A stretch of DNA of 64,000 bases. Origin: Moduliflexus sp964602655. GTDB taxonomy: Bacteria; Moduliflexota; Moduliflexia; Moduliflexales; Moduliflexaceae. The stretch lies in assembly GCA_964602655.1 (NCBI GenBank), contig CAZRSF010000006.1:1-64000 (forward strand). Direction: 5' to 3'. Below are positions 26,090 through 33,958 of this stretch, piece after piece. Numbering within the stretch: position 1 is the first letter of the stretch; each line of letters begins with the position of its first letter. The notes beneath the pieces were generated by a model. It saw nothing but the letters and a program-made list of their open reading frames with translations, was not told the DNA's origin and ran no database searches. Made by a program: the position numbers and the translations under genes.

Positions 26090-27073
26090 TTATCGCTGTG
26101 AAAGAAAGAGGTGAGTGTCTGTGTCAGAAATCCGCGCGAATTCCTGGCGGCGGGTTGTGCGCTCTACAACGCGAATGCGTCCTCTGGACACTAATTTCGG
26201 CGAGGCGCTGACAGACGCCGACCCCGAAGAGACTGACGGTAGCGCGGCAGTTGCTTGTAATGCTTGCATATCCTGCCGAAGTTGGGCGATTTCGATTTGC
26301 TGCTGCCGAATCTGTTCCGATTGCGCGGCAACGAGCGCCATCAAGTCGTTTTCCTCCGTATGCGCCGTTGCTGCCCGCGATGACGGCTGAATAAGCGTCC
26401 CATTTTGCGAGGAGGCGACGATGTCCTGAAATTCGCGGAGCGTCCGCCGCATTTCGACAGTTGTCTCGCGCAGCAGACGATTTTGCTGCTCTAATTGTTC
26501 TGTCTGCGAAAGACTCTGCTGGTATTTCTGCTCCCATTCCGTTCGTCCGTTGATGGCTTGCTGCAAACTTTGTTCTAACTCGTTGACGCGCGCGAGCAAT
26601 GCGGCCATATCTTCCTGGACGGATTCCGGTACAGGAACTTCAGCGGTGTCAGGCGTTGCCGTCTTTGTGACTGGCGGTTGTGACAGCGCTTCGACAGGGT
26701 TCGGCGTCTCCGTCAACAGGTTTTCAACAACGCCGGACGGCAGGACAAGACGTTCGACATTGTTGCCGGAGAATTCTTGTTGTAGCGTCTCTTTTCCCGG
26801 CGTTTGCAGGTAGTAACCGCCGCCTTGCGGCGCGTGTTCGATTGGCGGCTGCTTGAGCGGCATGGCGTCGAGCAGCAAGGTCGGATCATCCGGGGGGCGA
26901 TTGGAATAACGCATCATGCCATTTGCGTCTTTCCAGCGATAAATTTCCGCAGACGTCAGGCTGGATGTCAGCATAAGCGCCCCGCTTAACGCGGCAATTG
27001 CCAGCCTGTAGGATGTGCGGCGCGCGCGAACTTCTCTGGCGCGTCTGCGAGAGAAAACACGTGTGATATTCAT
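26090..27073 (-). CDS. DUF4124 domain protein with long coiled coil
   Basis: A 327-residue exported protein. The start at 27073 (MNITRVFSRRR) follows AGAGGTG. An Arg-rich N-terminus is followed by a hydrophobic helix (about 24-44) that reads as a signal peptide or anchor. A DUF4124 domain (AEIYRWKDANGMMRYSNRPP) occupies about residues 44-70. The middle (about 165-275) is a Gln/Glu-rich coiled coil. DUF4124 proteins are envelope proteins of unknown function, often with coiled coils. It converges on the SGNH hydrolase gene. Confidence 0.75.
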   Translation of the reverse strand: MNITRVFSRRRAREVRARRTSYRLAIAALSGALMLTSSLTSAEIYRWKDANGMMRYSNRPPDDPTLLLDAMPLKQPPIEHAPQGGGYYLQTPGKETLQQEFSGNNVERLVLPSGVVENLLTETPNPVEALSQPPVTKTATPDTAEVPVPESVQEDMAALLARVNELEQSLQQAINGRTEWEQKYQQSLSQTEQLEQQNRLLRETTVEMRRTLREFQDIVASSQNGTLIQPSSRAATAHTEENDLMALVAAQSEQIRQQQIEIAQLRQDMQALQATAALPSVSSGSASVSASPKLVSRGRIRVVERTTRRQEFARISDTDTHLFLSQR

Positions 27074-27428
27074 AATGCACCTCTTGTATGTAGGACGTTT
27101 CGTTGATATGCTGATGAATTCTTTCATTCAGCGCATCATGCCGCACAAATGCGTATCAGCATGATTCGTATGAAAATTGACACGAATCGGCAGAATGTGT
27201 CAAGAAAAACCTTGCATTGCTTGATAATATATGATTGACTACAGCATTATTCATTCATTCGGCTCGAACAGACCCCTGACAGGAGGGCTGTTACGTTCTC
27301 GTTCCACGCTCCGCGTGGAATGCCGATCAATCGCCGCTCTGCGGCGTGGACGGGACGCGGAGCGTCCGAGAAATCGCATTCCACGCGGAGCGTGGAACGA
27401 GGGGAATCTTTCTTGAGGAATATATGAT
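27074..27428. other. Intergenic region with a long palindromic repeat
   Basis: This 355-bp divergent region holds an inverted repeat TTGACAC/GTGTCAA (27177-27183 and 27197-27203) and the large palindromic unit annotated at 27298-27401. No gene is seen. Confidence 0.6.
27298..27401. repeat. Palindromic repeat unit with 26-bp perfect arms
   Basis: The arms at 27298-27323 and 27376-27401 are exact inverted copies (core TTCCACGCTCCGCGTGGAA, itself palindromic). The interior repeats the ACGCGGAGCGT theme (27355-27365). Such CCACGCGGAGCGTGG units occur as dispersed repeats in several bacterial phyla; from this window alone only one copy is seen. It could fold into a stable hairpin or cruciform just upstream of the isomerase-like gene. 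Confidence 0.65.
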
Positions 27429-28604
27429 ATGGCAACACTTCGGGTCGCATTGTTAGCATTTCGGGGCGCGGGAACAGACGTTTATGCGAATGGTCGGCAA
27501 CGGATAACGCAACTGTTACCGTCAATGAATATTGAGTTTGTCGAAGAACAGCCCGATGCGCTTTTTTTTCTCTCAGGGGGATCAGAGGCCAATGCGACGG
27601 CCTTGCTGACCCCTGGAAAATTGAATCTTCTGTTAGCGTGTAAAGAAGGCAATTCGTATGCCGCTGCGACTGAAGTGCAGGCGTATGCGCGTCAGCGCGG
27701 CTATCGGTCGCTGTTGTTCGATGTTGAGGATGCGGATGTTGTCGCCTCTCTTCAGTCTTTTGCCGACGCGATACAAGGCGTGAAGCGGCTGCGCGGTCAG
27801 CGGCTCGGACTGATCGGAGAGGTCTCTGAATGGCTTATCGCCTCGCGCATTGACGCGGACAGACTGCGGGATGTTCTGGGGATCGAATTGGCGCACATCC
27901 CCTGGGATACCCTCCCGACGTATGATACGCAGCCACCCGCGCCGGAATTGCTGGCAGCATTTCAGCGCGCAGAGCATGACCTCTCCGAGACGGCAAAAGT
28001 CCATAGCCTCCTCAAGCATGTGATTGAGGCGGAGCGGTTGGACGCGATCACGGTCGAATGTTTTTCTTTGGTGCAAGGCCATGCCGTGACGGCATGTCTG
28101 CCGCTGGCAACATTCAACGCGAACGGCTTTCCGGCTGGATGCGAAGGCGATGTCGCGAGCATTGCCGGGATGATGTTTGCGCGGGCAGTGACCGGCATCG
28201 TTCCATGGATGGCGAATACGGTGCAGATCAAGCCGGATCGCGGCGTATTTGCGCACTGCACGATTGCGCTGACGTTGCTGAAAGAGTTGACTGTGACCAC
28301 TCATTTCGAAACCGGCAAGGGCACGGCGATTCAGGGGACGTTCGCGGCGGATGAGGTGACGCTCTTTCGTCTCGATGCCGCATTAAATCGCGCATTTATC
28401 ACGTCGGGAATGGCGCTGAGTCGTCCATTCGATGCACATGCCTGCCGCACGCAGCTTGAAATCGGACTGTCTGCGCAGGCGGCCACGCTGTTGCGCTCGT
28501 CTCCGTTAGGGAATCATCATCTGATTTGTCCGGGAAATCATGTTGGACAACTGCGGGCAGCGTGTCAGGTTGCAGGAATCGAGGCGCTGCCGATTATGGA
28601 ATGA
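27429..28604 (+). CDS. L-fucose/L-arabinose isomerase-like protein
   Basis: A 391-residue protein related to the fucose isomerase family (COG2407-type). Typical segments are AITVECFSLVQGHAVTACLPLA (about 205-228), FPAGCEGDVASIAGMM (about 235-250) and PWMANTVQI (about 262-270), which hold the Glu/Asp residues expected to bind the metal. It is shorter than classical FucI (about 590 residues). It probably converts an aldose into a ketose or performs a related step; the substrate is unknown. GAGGA precedes the ATG. Its last 11 bases overlap the convergent SurA-N gene. Confidence 0.7.
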   Translation: MATLRVALLAFRGAGTDVYANGRQRITQLLPSMNIEFVEEQPDALFFLSGGSEANATALLTPGKLNLLLACKEGNSYAAATEVQAYARQRGYRSLLFDVEDADVVASLQSFADAIQGVKRLRGQRLGLIGEVSEWLIASRIDADRLRDVLGIELAHIPWDTLPTYDTQPPAPELLAAFQRAEHDLSETAKVHSLLKHVIEAERLDAITVECFSLVQGHAVTACLPLATFNANGFPAGCEGDVASIAGMMFARAVTGIVPWMANTVQIKPDRGVFAHCTIALTLLKELTVTTHFETGKGTAIQGTFAADEVTLFRLDAALNRAFITSGMALSRPFDAHACRTQLEIGLSAQAATLLRSSPLGNHHLICPGNHVGQLRAACQVAGIEALPIME

Positions 28605-29136
28605 TCTGGAGCTTGATGCTGGCATGAAGTTCTTTGACCCAGGTCTGGAATAATTCCATGACCACGCTTGATGATTCGATGTCGGCGCTGAAGCGATGTT
28701 TTCGCCGAATATAATCCATGCCTTTCATGTATAAGAGCAGTTCGTCTTCGACGGAAGCGCGTGAAATCCCCGCGTCTTCCAGTTTCGCGCGCAATTCGTC
28801 CGCTGTCCCATGCCGATAGGTCTCGGCGAGGTACGCCAGGGCGAGTTCTTCCATGCGTTCTTTGTCCTTCGGATACGCTAACGATTGGATTTCTCGTTCC
28901 AACAGCCGCCGTTCGACAAGATACGGCAGGGCGTCGCGCTCGGCTGAGGCAGCAACATTCGCAATGATGAGCGTTGCTGGTTTGGCTGTTTGCTCGCGAA
29001 CTTCGCTGAGCAGAATCAGGTCGTGATCAAGAAGCGCGATGATTTTATCAATCACTTCGGCAGACAGGCGACATGGCAGACAGAACAACAGCAGAGAACC
29101 GATGACACAGCAGGCCGCGATGTTTTTCATAACCAA
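28594..29136 (-). CDS. SurA N-terminal domain periplasmic protein
   Basis: A 180-residue protein with an N-terminal signal peptide (about residues 1-26). The chaperone-type SurA N-domain follows (EVIDKIIALLDHDLILLSEV near 27-46, then a Glu/Arg-rich helical region). No peptidyl-prolyl isomerase domain is present, so only the chaperone-like part remains; full SurA has about 430 residues. Whether this is a natural small chaperone or a shortened gene cannot be told. No clear ribosome site is seen; an alternative ATG lies two codons in. It converges on the isomerase-like gene with an 11-bp overlap. Confidence 0.65.
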   Translation of the reverse strand: MVMKNIAACCVIGSLLLFCLPCRLSAEVIDKIIALLDHDLILLSEVREQTAKPATLIIANVAASAERDALPYLVERRLLEREIQSLAYPKDKERMEELALAYLAETYRHGTADELRAKLEDAGISRASVEDELLLYMKGMDYIRRKHRFSADIESSSVVMELFQTWVKELHASIKLQIIP

Positions 29137-29316
29137 TGATTTTTTCAGGGAAAAGAGGGAAGAGGCGTTCTTCCCTTCTTTCGATTTTTTTTCTTGACTT
29201 TCTCTTATTGACAGCGTACACTTGTGGAAAAGTTCTTAAAATCAACCAGTTATGGATATGAGCATTTTTGTCAATCCTTTCTGAAAAGATAATAGCGTTT
29301 GAGGAGGATGGAGCGA

Positions 29317-30561
29317 ATGAAAAAGACGATCATAGCAATAGTGATGGGATGGTTATGCGTGGCAGGGCTGACAGCAGAAGCCGCGTTGGATTGGCGAATC
29401 GAGTGGAATGACGCATCATCGCCGCAGACGGCGCGCGTCTATATATTTAATCCTGAAGCGACGCGGCAGACATTTTCGCTTGAGGCGGGCGATGTCGCGA
29501 AGATTACGGACGATGATCAATTGTCGCCGCAGTTGATTGTCGGGCAAAATGTCGCGCTCGTTCTCAATCCGGGGGAACGGAAGATTTTCGATATGCTCGT
29601 GTATCAGGATTTGGACTTGAGCAAGACATCCTCGACAGCAGGGGGAGCGACCTACCAGTTGAGCGCGGAGAGCTATCATCAGTTGAATCAATATAACGAT
29701 CCCTCATCGCGGCAATATCCTGTCTCGATTCAAGCGATTACGCCGATAGAACGTGCGGACGCGCAGGAGACCCGGCATGTTTATCGCAGCGGGCGCGGAT
29801 ATTGGATGATTTCTCTTTCCGATCATAATCATGTCGCTGAACAACTGATTCGCACCGGCAATCGAATCGGCGCGCTTCATGCGAGCATTCAACAGGCCAT
29901 CTTGTTTTATACGCAAGGAAGCGTTCAGCTAACAGGCGAAGCGCTGAAGGTCTGGCAATCGGCCTTTCCTGAACTGAAAGTCGGACAAGTTCAGCCAAAC
30001 CCTGGAACCGGAACGGGGACGGGCAATTGTCTGACGTTTGTGACGTATGCGGCCACAAATGCCACGCAACACGCTTCGACACGCAAAGTGACCGTCGGCG
30101 ATGTGGTGGCCGCCAAAGATCAAATGTCATCTCAGGTCGTTGCCGCAGAGGATTTGACCTATACGGTTCCGGCGAACGCGCAAGAGGCAAAGTATCTGTT
30201 AAAAGTGTTTATGATGGCTAAAACGGCGCAACCGACCACGCAAACCCAGTATGTCAGCATCACCAAACACGACACGCAGATCGAACAGGCGATTCGCATC
30301 GGCATGGCGGAGAATTATCAGCCCTGCGCGATTCAGGATGTGGTGTACTATATCAATCGCGTCGTTGCGACGCCGACCACCGGCAGAACCCTCTGGGAAA
30401 GGCTGCAACGCGGTACGACGCCTACCAAACCGGGACGACGAACCTGTTTCGGCGGGCAGGCCACTACGCTCCAACAATATTCCGCGCTGACGAATCTTGG
30501 ATTGATTCTTGGGGCGGTCGTGCCGATTAGCTTAGTTATCCGACGCAAAGGGCGCAAGTAA
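29317..30561 (+). CDS. Secreted protein of unknown function with C-terminal membrane anchor
   Basis: A 414-residue protein. Residues 1-23 are a signal peptide (cleavage near AEA-AL), and residues about 387-408 form a hydrophobic helix followed by RRKGRK, the usual layout of a C-terminal anchor. No LPxTG or PEP motif is seen. The mature part begins with an Ig-like beta-rich stretch (about 25-110), then a region with HVYRSGRGYWMISLSDHNHV, a GTGTGTGN linker (near 235) and a Thr-rich second half. I do not recognise the family. The start at 29317 has GAGGAGG nine nt upstream. The Lgt-like gene follows behind a hairpin. Confidence 0.65.
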   Translation: MKKTIIAIVMGWLCVAGLTAEAALDWRIEWNDASSPQTARVYIFNPEATRQTFSLEAGDVAKITDDDQLSPQLIVGQNVALVLNPGERKIFDMLVYQDLDLSKTSSTAGGATYQLSAESYHQLNQYNDPSSRQYPVSIQAITPIERADAQETRHVYRSGRGYWMISLSDHNHVAEQLIRTGNRIGALHASIQQAILFYTQGSVQLTGEALKVWQSAFPELKVGQVQPNPGTGTGTGNCLTFVTYAATNATQHASTRKVTVGDVVAAKDQMSSQVVAAEDLTYTVPANAQEAKYLLKVFMMAKTAQPTTQTQYVSITKHDTQIEQAIRIGMAENYQPCAIQDVVYYINRVVATPTTGRTLWERLQRGTTPTKPGRRTCFGGQATTLQQYSALTNLGLILGAVVPISLVIRRKGRK

Positions 30562-30574
30562 TTGCGTAACATCT

Positions 30575-30603
30575 TCCCGGAATCGCGCGATGCGATTCCG
30601 GGA
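30575..30603 (+). terminator. Hairpin between the anchored-protein gene and the Lgt-like gene
   Basis: TCCCGGAATCGC (30575-30586) pairs perfectly with GCGATTCCGGGA (30592-30603). No T-run follows directly. The GGGAG at 30600-30604, the only likely ribosome site for the next ATG (30615), lies in the right arm, so the stem could also limit translation of that gene. Confidence 0.5.
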
Positions 30604-30614
30604 GCATTCTTCTC

Positions 30615-31352
30615 ATGAATCCTATCCTCTTCGACTCCTCGCCATTCCCGATTTCTTCTCAGGTCGTGTTGATCATTGCGGCATTTTTGGCCGGATTGGC
30701 GGTCGCTCTTCGTGAAGGTCGGCGGTTTGGGTTTTCCGCAAGAACGATGACTGATCTGGTTCTCTGGGGATTTCTCGCCGCGCTGTTTGGCGCGCGATTG
30801 TTTCTGTATATTTTAGACACGCGCTCGTTATTTTTTCCCCTTGACAAAACTGGCATCTTGCAGATAGTTAATGGGGGATTTTCTTTGCATGGAGGATTGC
30901 TGGGAGGCGGCATTGCAATATGCATACTCGCTCGATGTCGTCGCATCTCTGTCTGGCGTATTGCTGATGCGCTTGCTCCAGGGTTAGCCATCGCCATGTT
31001 GTTTCTGCGTATCGGCTGTCTGTCGAACGGATGCGATTATGGCGTGGTATCCTCTGTTCCCTGGGCGCTCCCGCTCTATGGGGAACTCCGCCATCCGATT
31101 CAACTGTATGAAGGCATGGGCAATGCGATGATTGTTCCATTGCTGATCTGGTTCAATAACAAGCCAATCGCTCCCGGTCGCGTGTGCGGCATCTACCTTT
31201 TTTTGAGTTCGTGCCTTCGAGTTAGCGTAGATATGTATCGAGACGATCCTGCAAGATTCTGGGGGATGACCGTTCCTCAATATGTTGCCGCTGGAATCGC
31301 GCTTGTGGCAGGGCTGAGCCTGGTGTTCGACATTCGTGAGGATAGATTATGA
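30615..31352 (+). CDS. Prolipoprotein diacylglyceryl transferase (Lgt)-like membrane protein
   Basis: A 245-residue polytopic membrane protein with about seven hydrophobic segments. Lgt marks are NGGFSLHGGLLGGG (near 90-103, with the catalytic-region His), RIGCLSNGCDYG (near 132-143) and HPIQLYE (near 155). In classical Lgt the second motif reads RIGNFxNGExxG, so an Asn and the Glu are both replaced by Cys here. Such Cys-containing variants form a recognisable subgroup whose activity is less certain. It overlaps the chemoreceptor gene by four bases (ATGA), which suggests coupled translation. It may modify a lipoprotein, but the canonical lgt of the organism is probably elsewhere. Confidence 0.75.
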   Translation: MNPILFDSSPFPISSQVVLIIAAFLAGLAVALREGRRFGFSARTMTDLVLWGFLAALFGARLFLYILDTRSLFFPLDKTGILQIVNGGFSLHGGLLGGGIAICILARCRRISVWRIADALAPGLAIAMLFLRIGCLSNGCDYGVVSSVPWALPLYGELRHPIQLYEGMGNAMIVPLLIWFNNKPIAPGRVCGIYLFLSSCLRVSVDMYRDDPARFWGMTVPQYVAAGIALVAGLSLVFDIREDRL

Positions 31353-32794
31353 AATTTCGACAAGGCGTGTTTTGGGGGCTTGTGTTGATGGGAATGCTTC
31401 CTCTTGTTCTCATCGGATGTGTTGCTGCGGTTATATGGGGAAATCAACTTGACGAGGCGCAGCAACAACAGGCGGCGCTGTTGCTGCAACGGTATGATGT
31501 CTGGCTGGGACTGGCGGGCATTGTCCTCTGTATTGTCGCGGCGGCATTTCTGCTTTCTCGCCGCATCCTTATTCCAGTGGAGGCGTGTGCCGTCGCATGT
31601 TCTCAGGTGGCAGAAGGCGATCTTGCGTCTGCTCGACAGCGTCTGCTTGAAAAATACGGCGCGCGCGCGTCTGATTCGATGCGCTCTTCTTTATCGAACC
31701 CACCCATATCAGCCCAGGAGATGCTTCCCGCATTTCTTCACATGCTGACGTCGTTAGAACAGGTGATCGCACAACTCCAGCGCCTCTCCGAAGGAAAGAT
31801 TCCCGCCAACGCCCCTTACACATCGGATCGCAATGGATTCGGACTGGCGTTTCAAGGTCTTACCACGTATCTTCATCGTATTGTCTCTGTGGCGAACTCT
31901 TTCGCAGAAGGAAATTTTCAGAACGAATTTCACGCCAGAGACGAACACGATTTATTAGGAACGGCGATTGAAAAGCTGGCTGAATTGCGAAATGTGCTGA
32001 CCGAAATTATGACAGAATCGGGGCAATTCTGGGATGCGTCCGAGAATTTGAAAACCATCAGCAAAGAGATGGCTGAGGACTCGATGCAGGCGGCTCAGAA
32101 TGTCAAATTAGTCTCGGAAACCAGCCAGCAAATCAATCAATTAGTCAGCAATATTGCGGCGGCGACAGAGCAGCTTTCTACCAGCAGCCGCGAAATATCT
32201 CAAAATACGCATAATGTGGCGGGCATTGTGACCAAAGCGGTTCAAACAACAAATGGGGTCACGCAAATTATTACGCAGTTAGAAACGCAATCGAGAGAAG
32301 TCGGAGAAATTACCCAGGTGATTACGGCCATCACCCAGCAGACGAATCTGTTAGCGTTAAATGCGGCGATTGAGGCTGCCCGCGCAGGCGAAACCGGGAG
32401 AGGATTCGCGGTCGTCGCCAACGAAGTCAAAGAGTTGGCGCGTGAAATCGCCCGGTCGGCTGATGATATTACGCGAAAAATCGAGGCGATTCAGCAGGGT
32501 ATCCATGGGGCTGTGGCGGCAATGCAAGACGTGACGAGCATTACGGATGAAATCTATGGCGTCATGCGGCAGATTGCCTCCGCCGTTGAACAACAAACGA
32601 TGACAACCAACACGATTTCGCGGGAAATTACGTACGCGGCGTCAGGAACCAGCGAGGTCACTACGGCGATTGGAGAAGTGGCCAATGCTGTTCAAAATAC
32701 CTCCGATCAAGCAGTCTTGATTTTAATGGCGGCAGATGAGTTGGGATTGTTAGCGAACCAACTTCATGCGTTACTTGAAAAATTTACATTGTAA
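31349..32794 (+). CDS. Methyl-accepting chemotaxis protein without external sensor domain
   Basis: A 481-residue chemoreceptor. Two membrane helices (about 7-30 and 50-70) are separated by only about 20 residues, so there is no periplasmic ligand domain. A cytoplasmic linker with HAMP-like character (about 70-220) leads to the MCP signalling hairpin. Its tip is very well conserved (QQTNLLALNAAIEAARAGE and FAVVANEVKELA, about 330-370). Sensing may be of the membrane state or through a partner protein. It overlaps the Lgt-like gene by four bases. No che genes occur in the window. Confidence 0.92.
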   Translation: MKFRQGVFWGLVLMGMLPLVLIGCVAAVIWGNQLDEAQQQQAALLLQRYDVWLGLAGIVLCIVAAAFLLSRRILIPVEACAVACSQVAEGDLASARQRLLEKYGARASDSMRSSLSNPPISAQEMLPAFLHMLTSLEQVIAQLQRLSEGKIPANAPYTSDRNGFGLAFQGLTTYLHRIVSVANSFAEGNFQNEFHARDEHDLLGTAIEKLAELRNVLTEIMTESGQFWDASENLKTISKEMAEDSMQAAQNVKLVSETSQQINQLVSNIAAATEQLSTSSREISQNTHNVAGIVTKAVQTTNGVTQIITQLETQSREVGEITQVITAITQQTNLLALNAAIEAARAGETGRGFAVVANEVKELAREIARSADDITRKIEAIQQGIHGAVAAMQDVTSITDEIYGVMRQIASAVEQQTMTTNTISREITYAASGTSEVTTAIGEVANAVQNTSDQAVLILMAADELGLLANQLHALLEKFTL

Positions 32795-32902
32795 CAAATT
32801 TGGGATACATGTACGAATGGATCGGTGCTTTTCGTGAATTCGAATCCCCTGACAGCATCGGGAAAGACATCGGGTTTTTGTCTCGGCGCGCATATTTTTA
32901 TC

Positions 32903-32931
32903 TTGACAAGCCATCTGAGAAGACATATTCC
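32903..32931 (+). promoter_or_regulatory. Possible sigma-70-type promoter for the GHKL/STAS cluster
   Basis: TTGACA (32903-32908) is perfect, and TATTCC (32926-32931) follows at 17 bp. The -10 box is a weak match. It lies 67 bp before the first ATG of the cluster and after the chemoreceptor gene. Confidence 0.4.
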
Positions 32932-32997
32932 TCAAATGGGAAGAGATGTCTTTACTCACGATAACAGCATTTCTTAAGCGACGGAGAATGAGGGGGC

Positions 32998-33582
32998 ATG
33001 TCCATTGTGTTTGGAAATTTTGTAGAAGCTGATGATTCTCACGAATATCTGTGTCTTACGTTTTTCGGGAAGAGTCATTCACTTCAGGAACGTTGGCGGA
33101 ATAATGGAATTTCAGCAGATTTTCTTGCTGATTACTGGGTCACATTTTTTCCTGCCAGCGATCCTGACTTGCTTGCGCGGCAGAACGAGATCAAGGGAAC
33201 CATTGCGTATGTCGCGAATGAATTATTAGAGAATACGATGAAGTTTCGTGAGGTCGTTCACCAGGTTCCTGTATCCCTCAAAGTATCGTTATCAAAGCAA
33301 TTGTTACGGTTTTATGTGACGAATACAATATCGCCTCTTTCATCTCTACGGTTTCAAGAATATATTCGACGAGTGCTCACCCATGATCCCATAGATTTGT
33401 ATCTGCAACAATTAGAGCTCAATGCTCTGAATGAAGACACCTCAATTTCTCGTTTAGGATTATTGACATTATTGAATGATTATCATGTGGAATTAGCCTG
33501 GAAATTCGAGGCGCTTGAAAATTCCTCGGAAATCATGACGGTCACGGTTATGGCAACGATTCAATTGCCGTCAGCAGAATAG
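32998..33582 (+). CDS. SiaB/slr1658-type GHKL regulator (DUF6272-like)
   Basis: A 194-residue cytoplasmic protein. The segment VANELLENTMKF (about residues 72-83) looks like the N-box of GHKL ATPases, with Glu75, Asn79 and Lys82. Size, motif and the STAS gene next to it match the SiaB/slr1658 group. SiaB of Pseudomonas phosphorylates the STAS-like partner SiaC, and a PP2C phosphatase reverses this. A similar role toward the STAS protein encoded 28 bp downstream is likely. The start follows GAGGGGG. Family assignment rests on the motif and context only. Confidence 0.65.
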   Translation: MSIVFGNFVEADDSHEYLCLTFFGKSHSLQERWRNNGISADFLADYWVTFFPASDPDLLARQNEIKGTIAYVANELLENTMKFREVVHQVPVSLKVSLSKQLLRFYVTNTISPLSSLRFQEYIRRVLTHDPIDLYLQQLELNALNEDTSISRLGLLTLLNDYHVELAWKFEALENSSEIMTVTVMATIQLPSAE

Positions 33583-33610
33583 GGAAGAACATCGTAAGGA
33601 GCAAACAGGT

Positions 33611-33958
33611 ATGAAGAAAGTTACTGGGGATGAATATCAGATACTCTATGATCCAAGCACCGCCACGATTGAATTTATCGGATCGCTTCGTCTCTTAGGC
33701 GCGTCAAGCTATGGGCCAATCATTGAATTACTTGATGAAGTCGTCGAACAAAAGCCTAAAATGATTACGTTGCAGCTGAAAAATTTGCAATTTCTGAATA
33801 GCTCTGGCATTAACACATTATCAAAATTTGTGATTCGTGTGCGTAATGAAAAGCAGAGTGAGGTGCTTGTGCAAGGGACTGAAAAGTTTCCGTGGCAAAG
33901 CAAGTCCTTGCGAAATTTGCAACGATTAATGCCGGAGTTGCGGTTAGAAATCTCATGA
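33611..33958 (+). CDS. STAS-domain protein (slr1659-like anti-anti-sigma type)
   Basis: A 115-residue single STAS domain. The segment LQFLNSSGINTL (about 59-70) corresponds to the DSSG loop of SpoIIAA, with Ser64 as the probable phosphorylation site. It lies between the GHKL-type gene and a histidine kinase gene and overlaps the latter by four bases (ATGA). The trio is laid out as a partner-switching unit: kinase-like protein, STAS switch and a sensor kinase. The SpoIIE phosphatase at 22290 is a possible opponent, which is speculative. Confidence 0.75.
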   Translation: MKKVTGDEYQILYDPSTATIEFIGSLRLLGASSYGPIIELLDEVVEQKPKMITLQLKNLQFLNSSGINTLSKFVIRVRNEKQSEVLVQGTEKFPWQSKSLRNLQRLMPELRLEIS

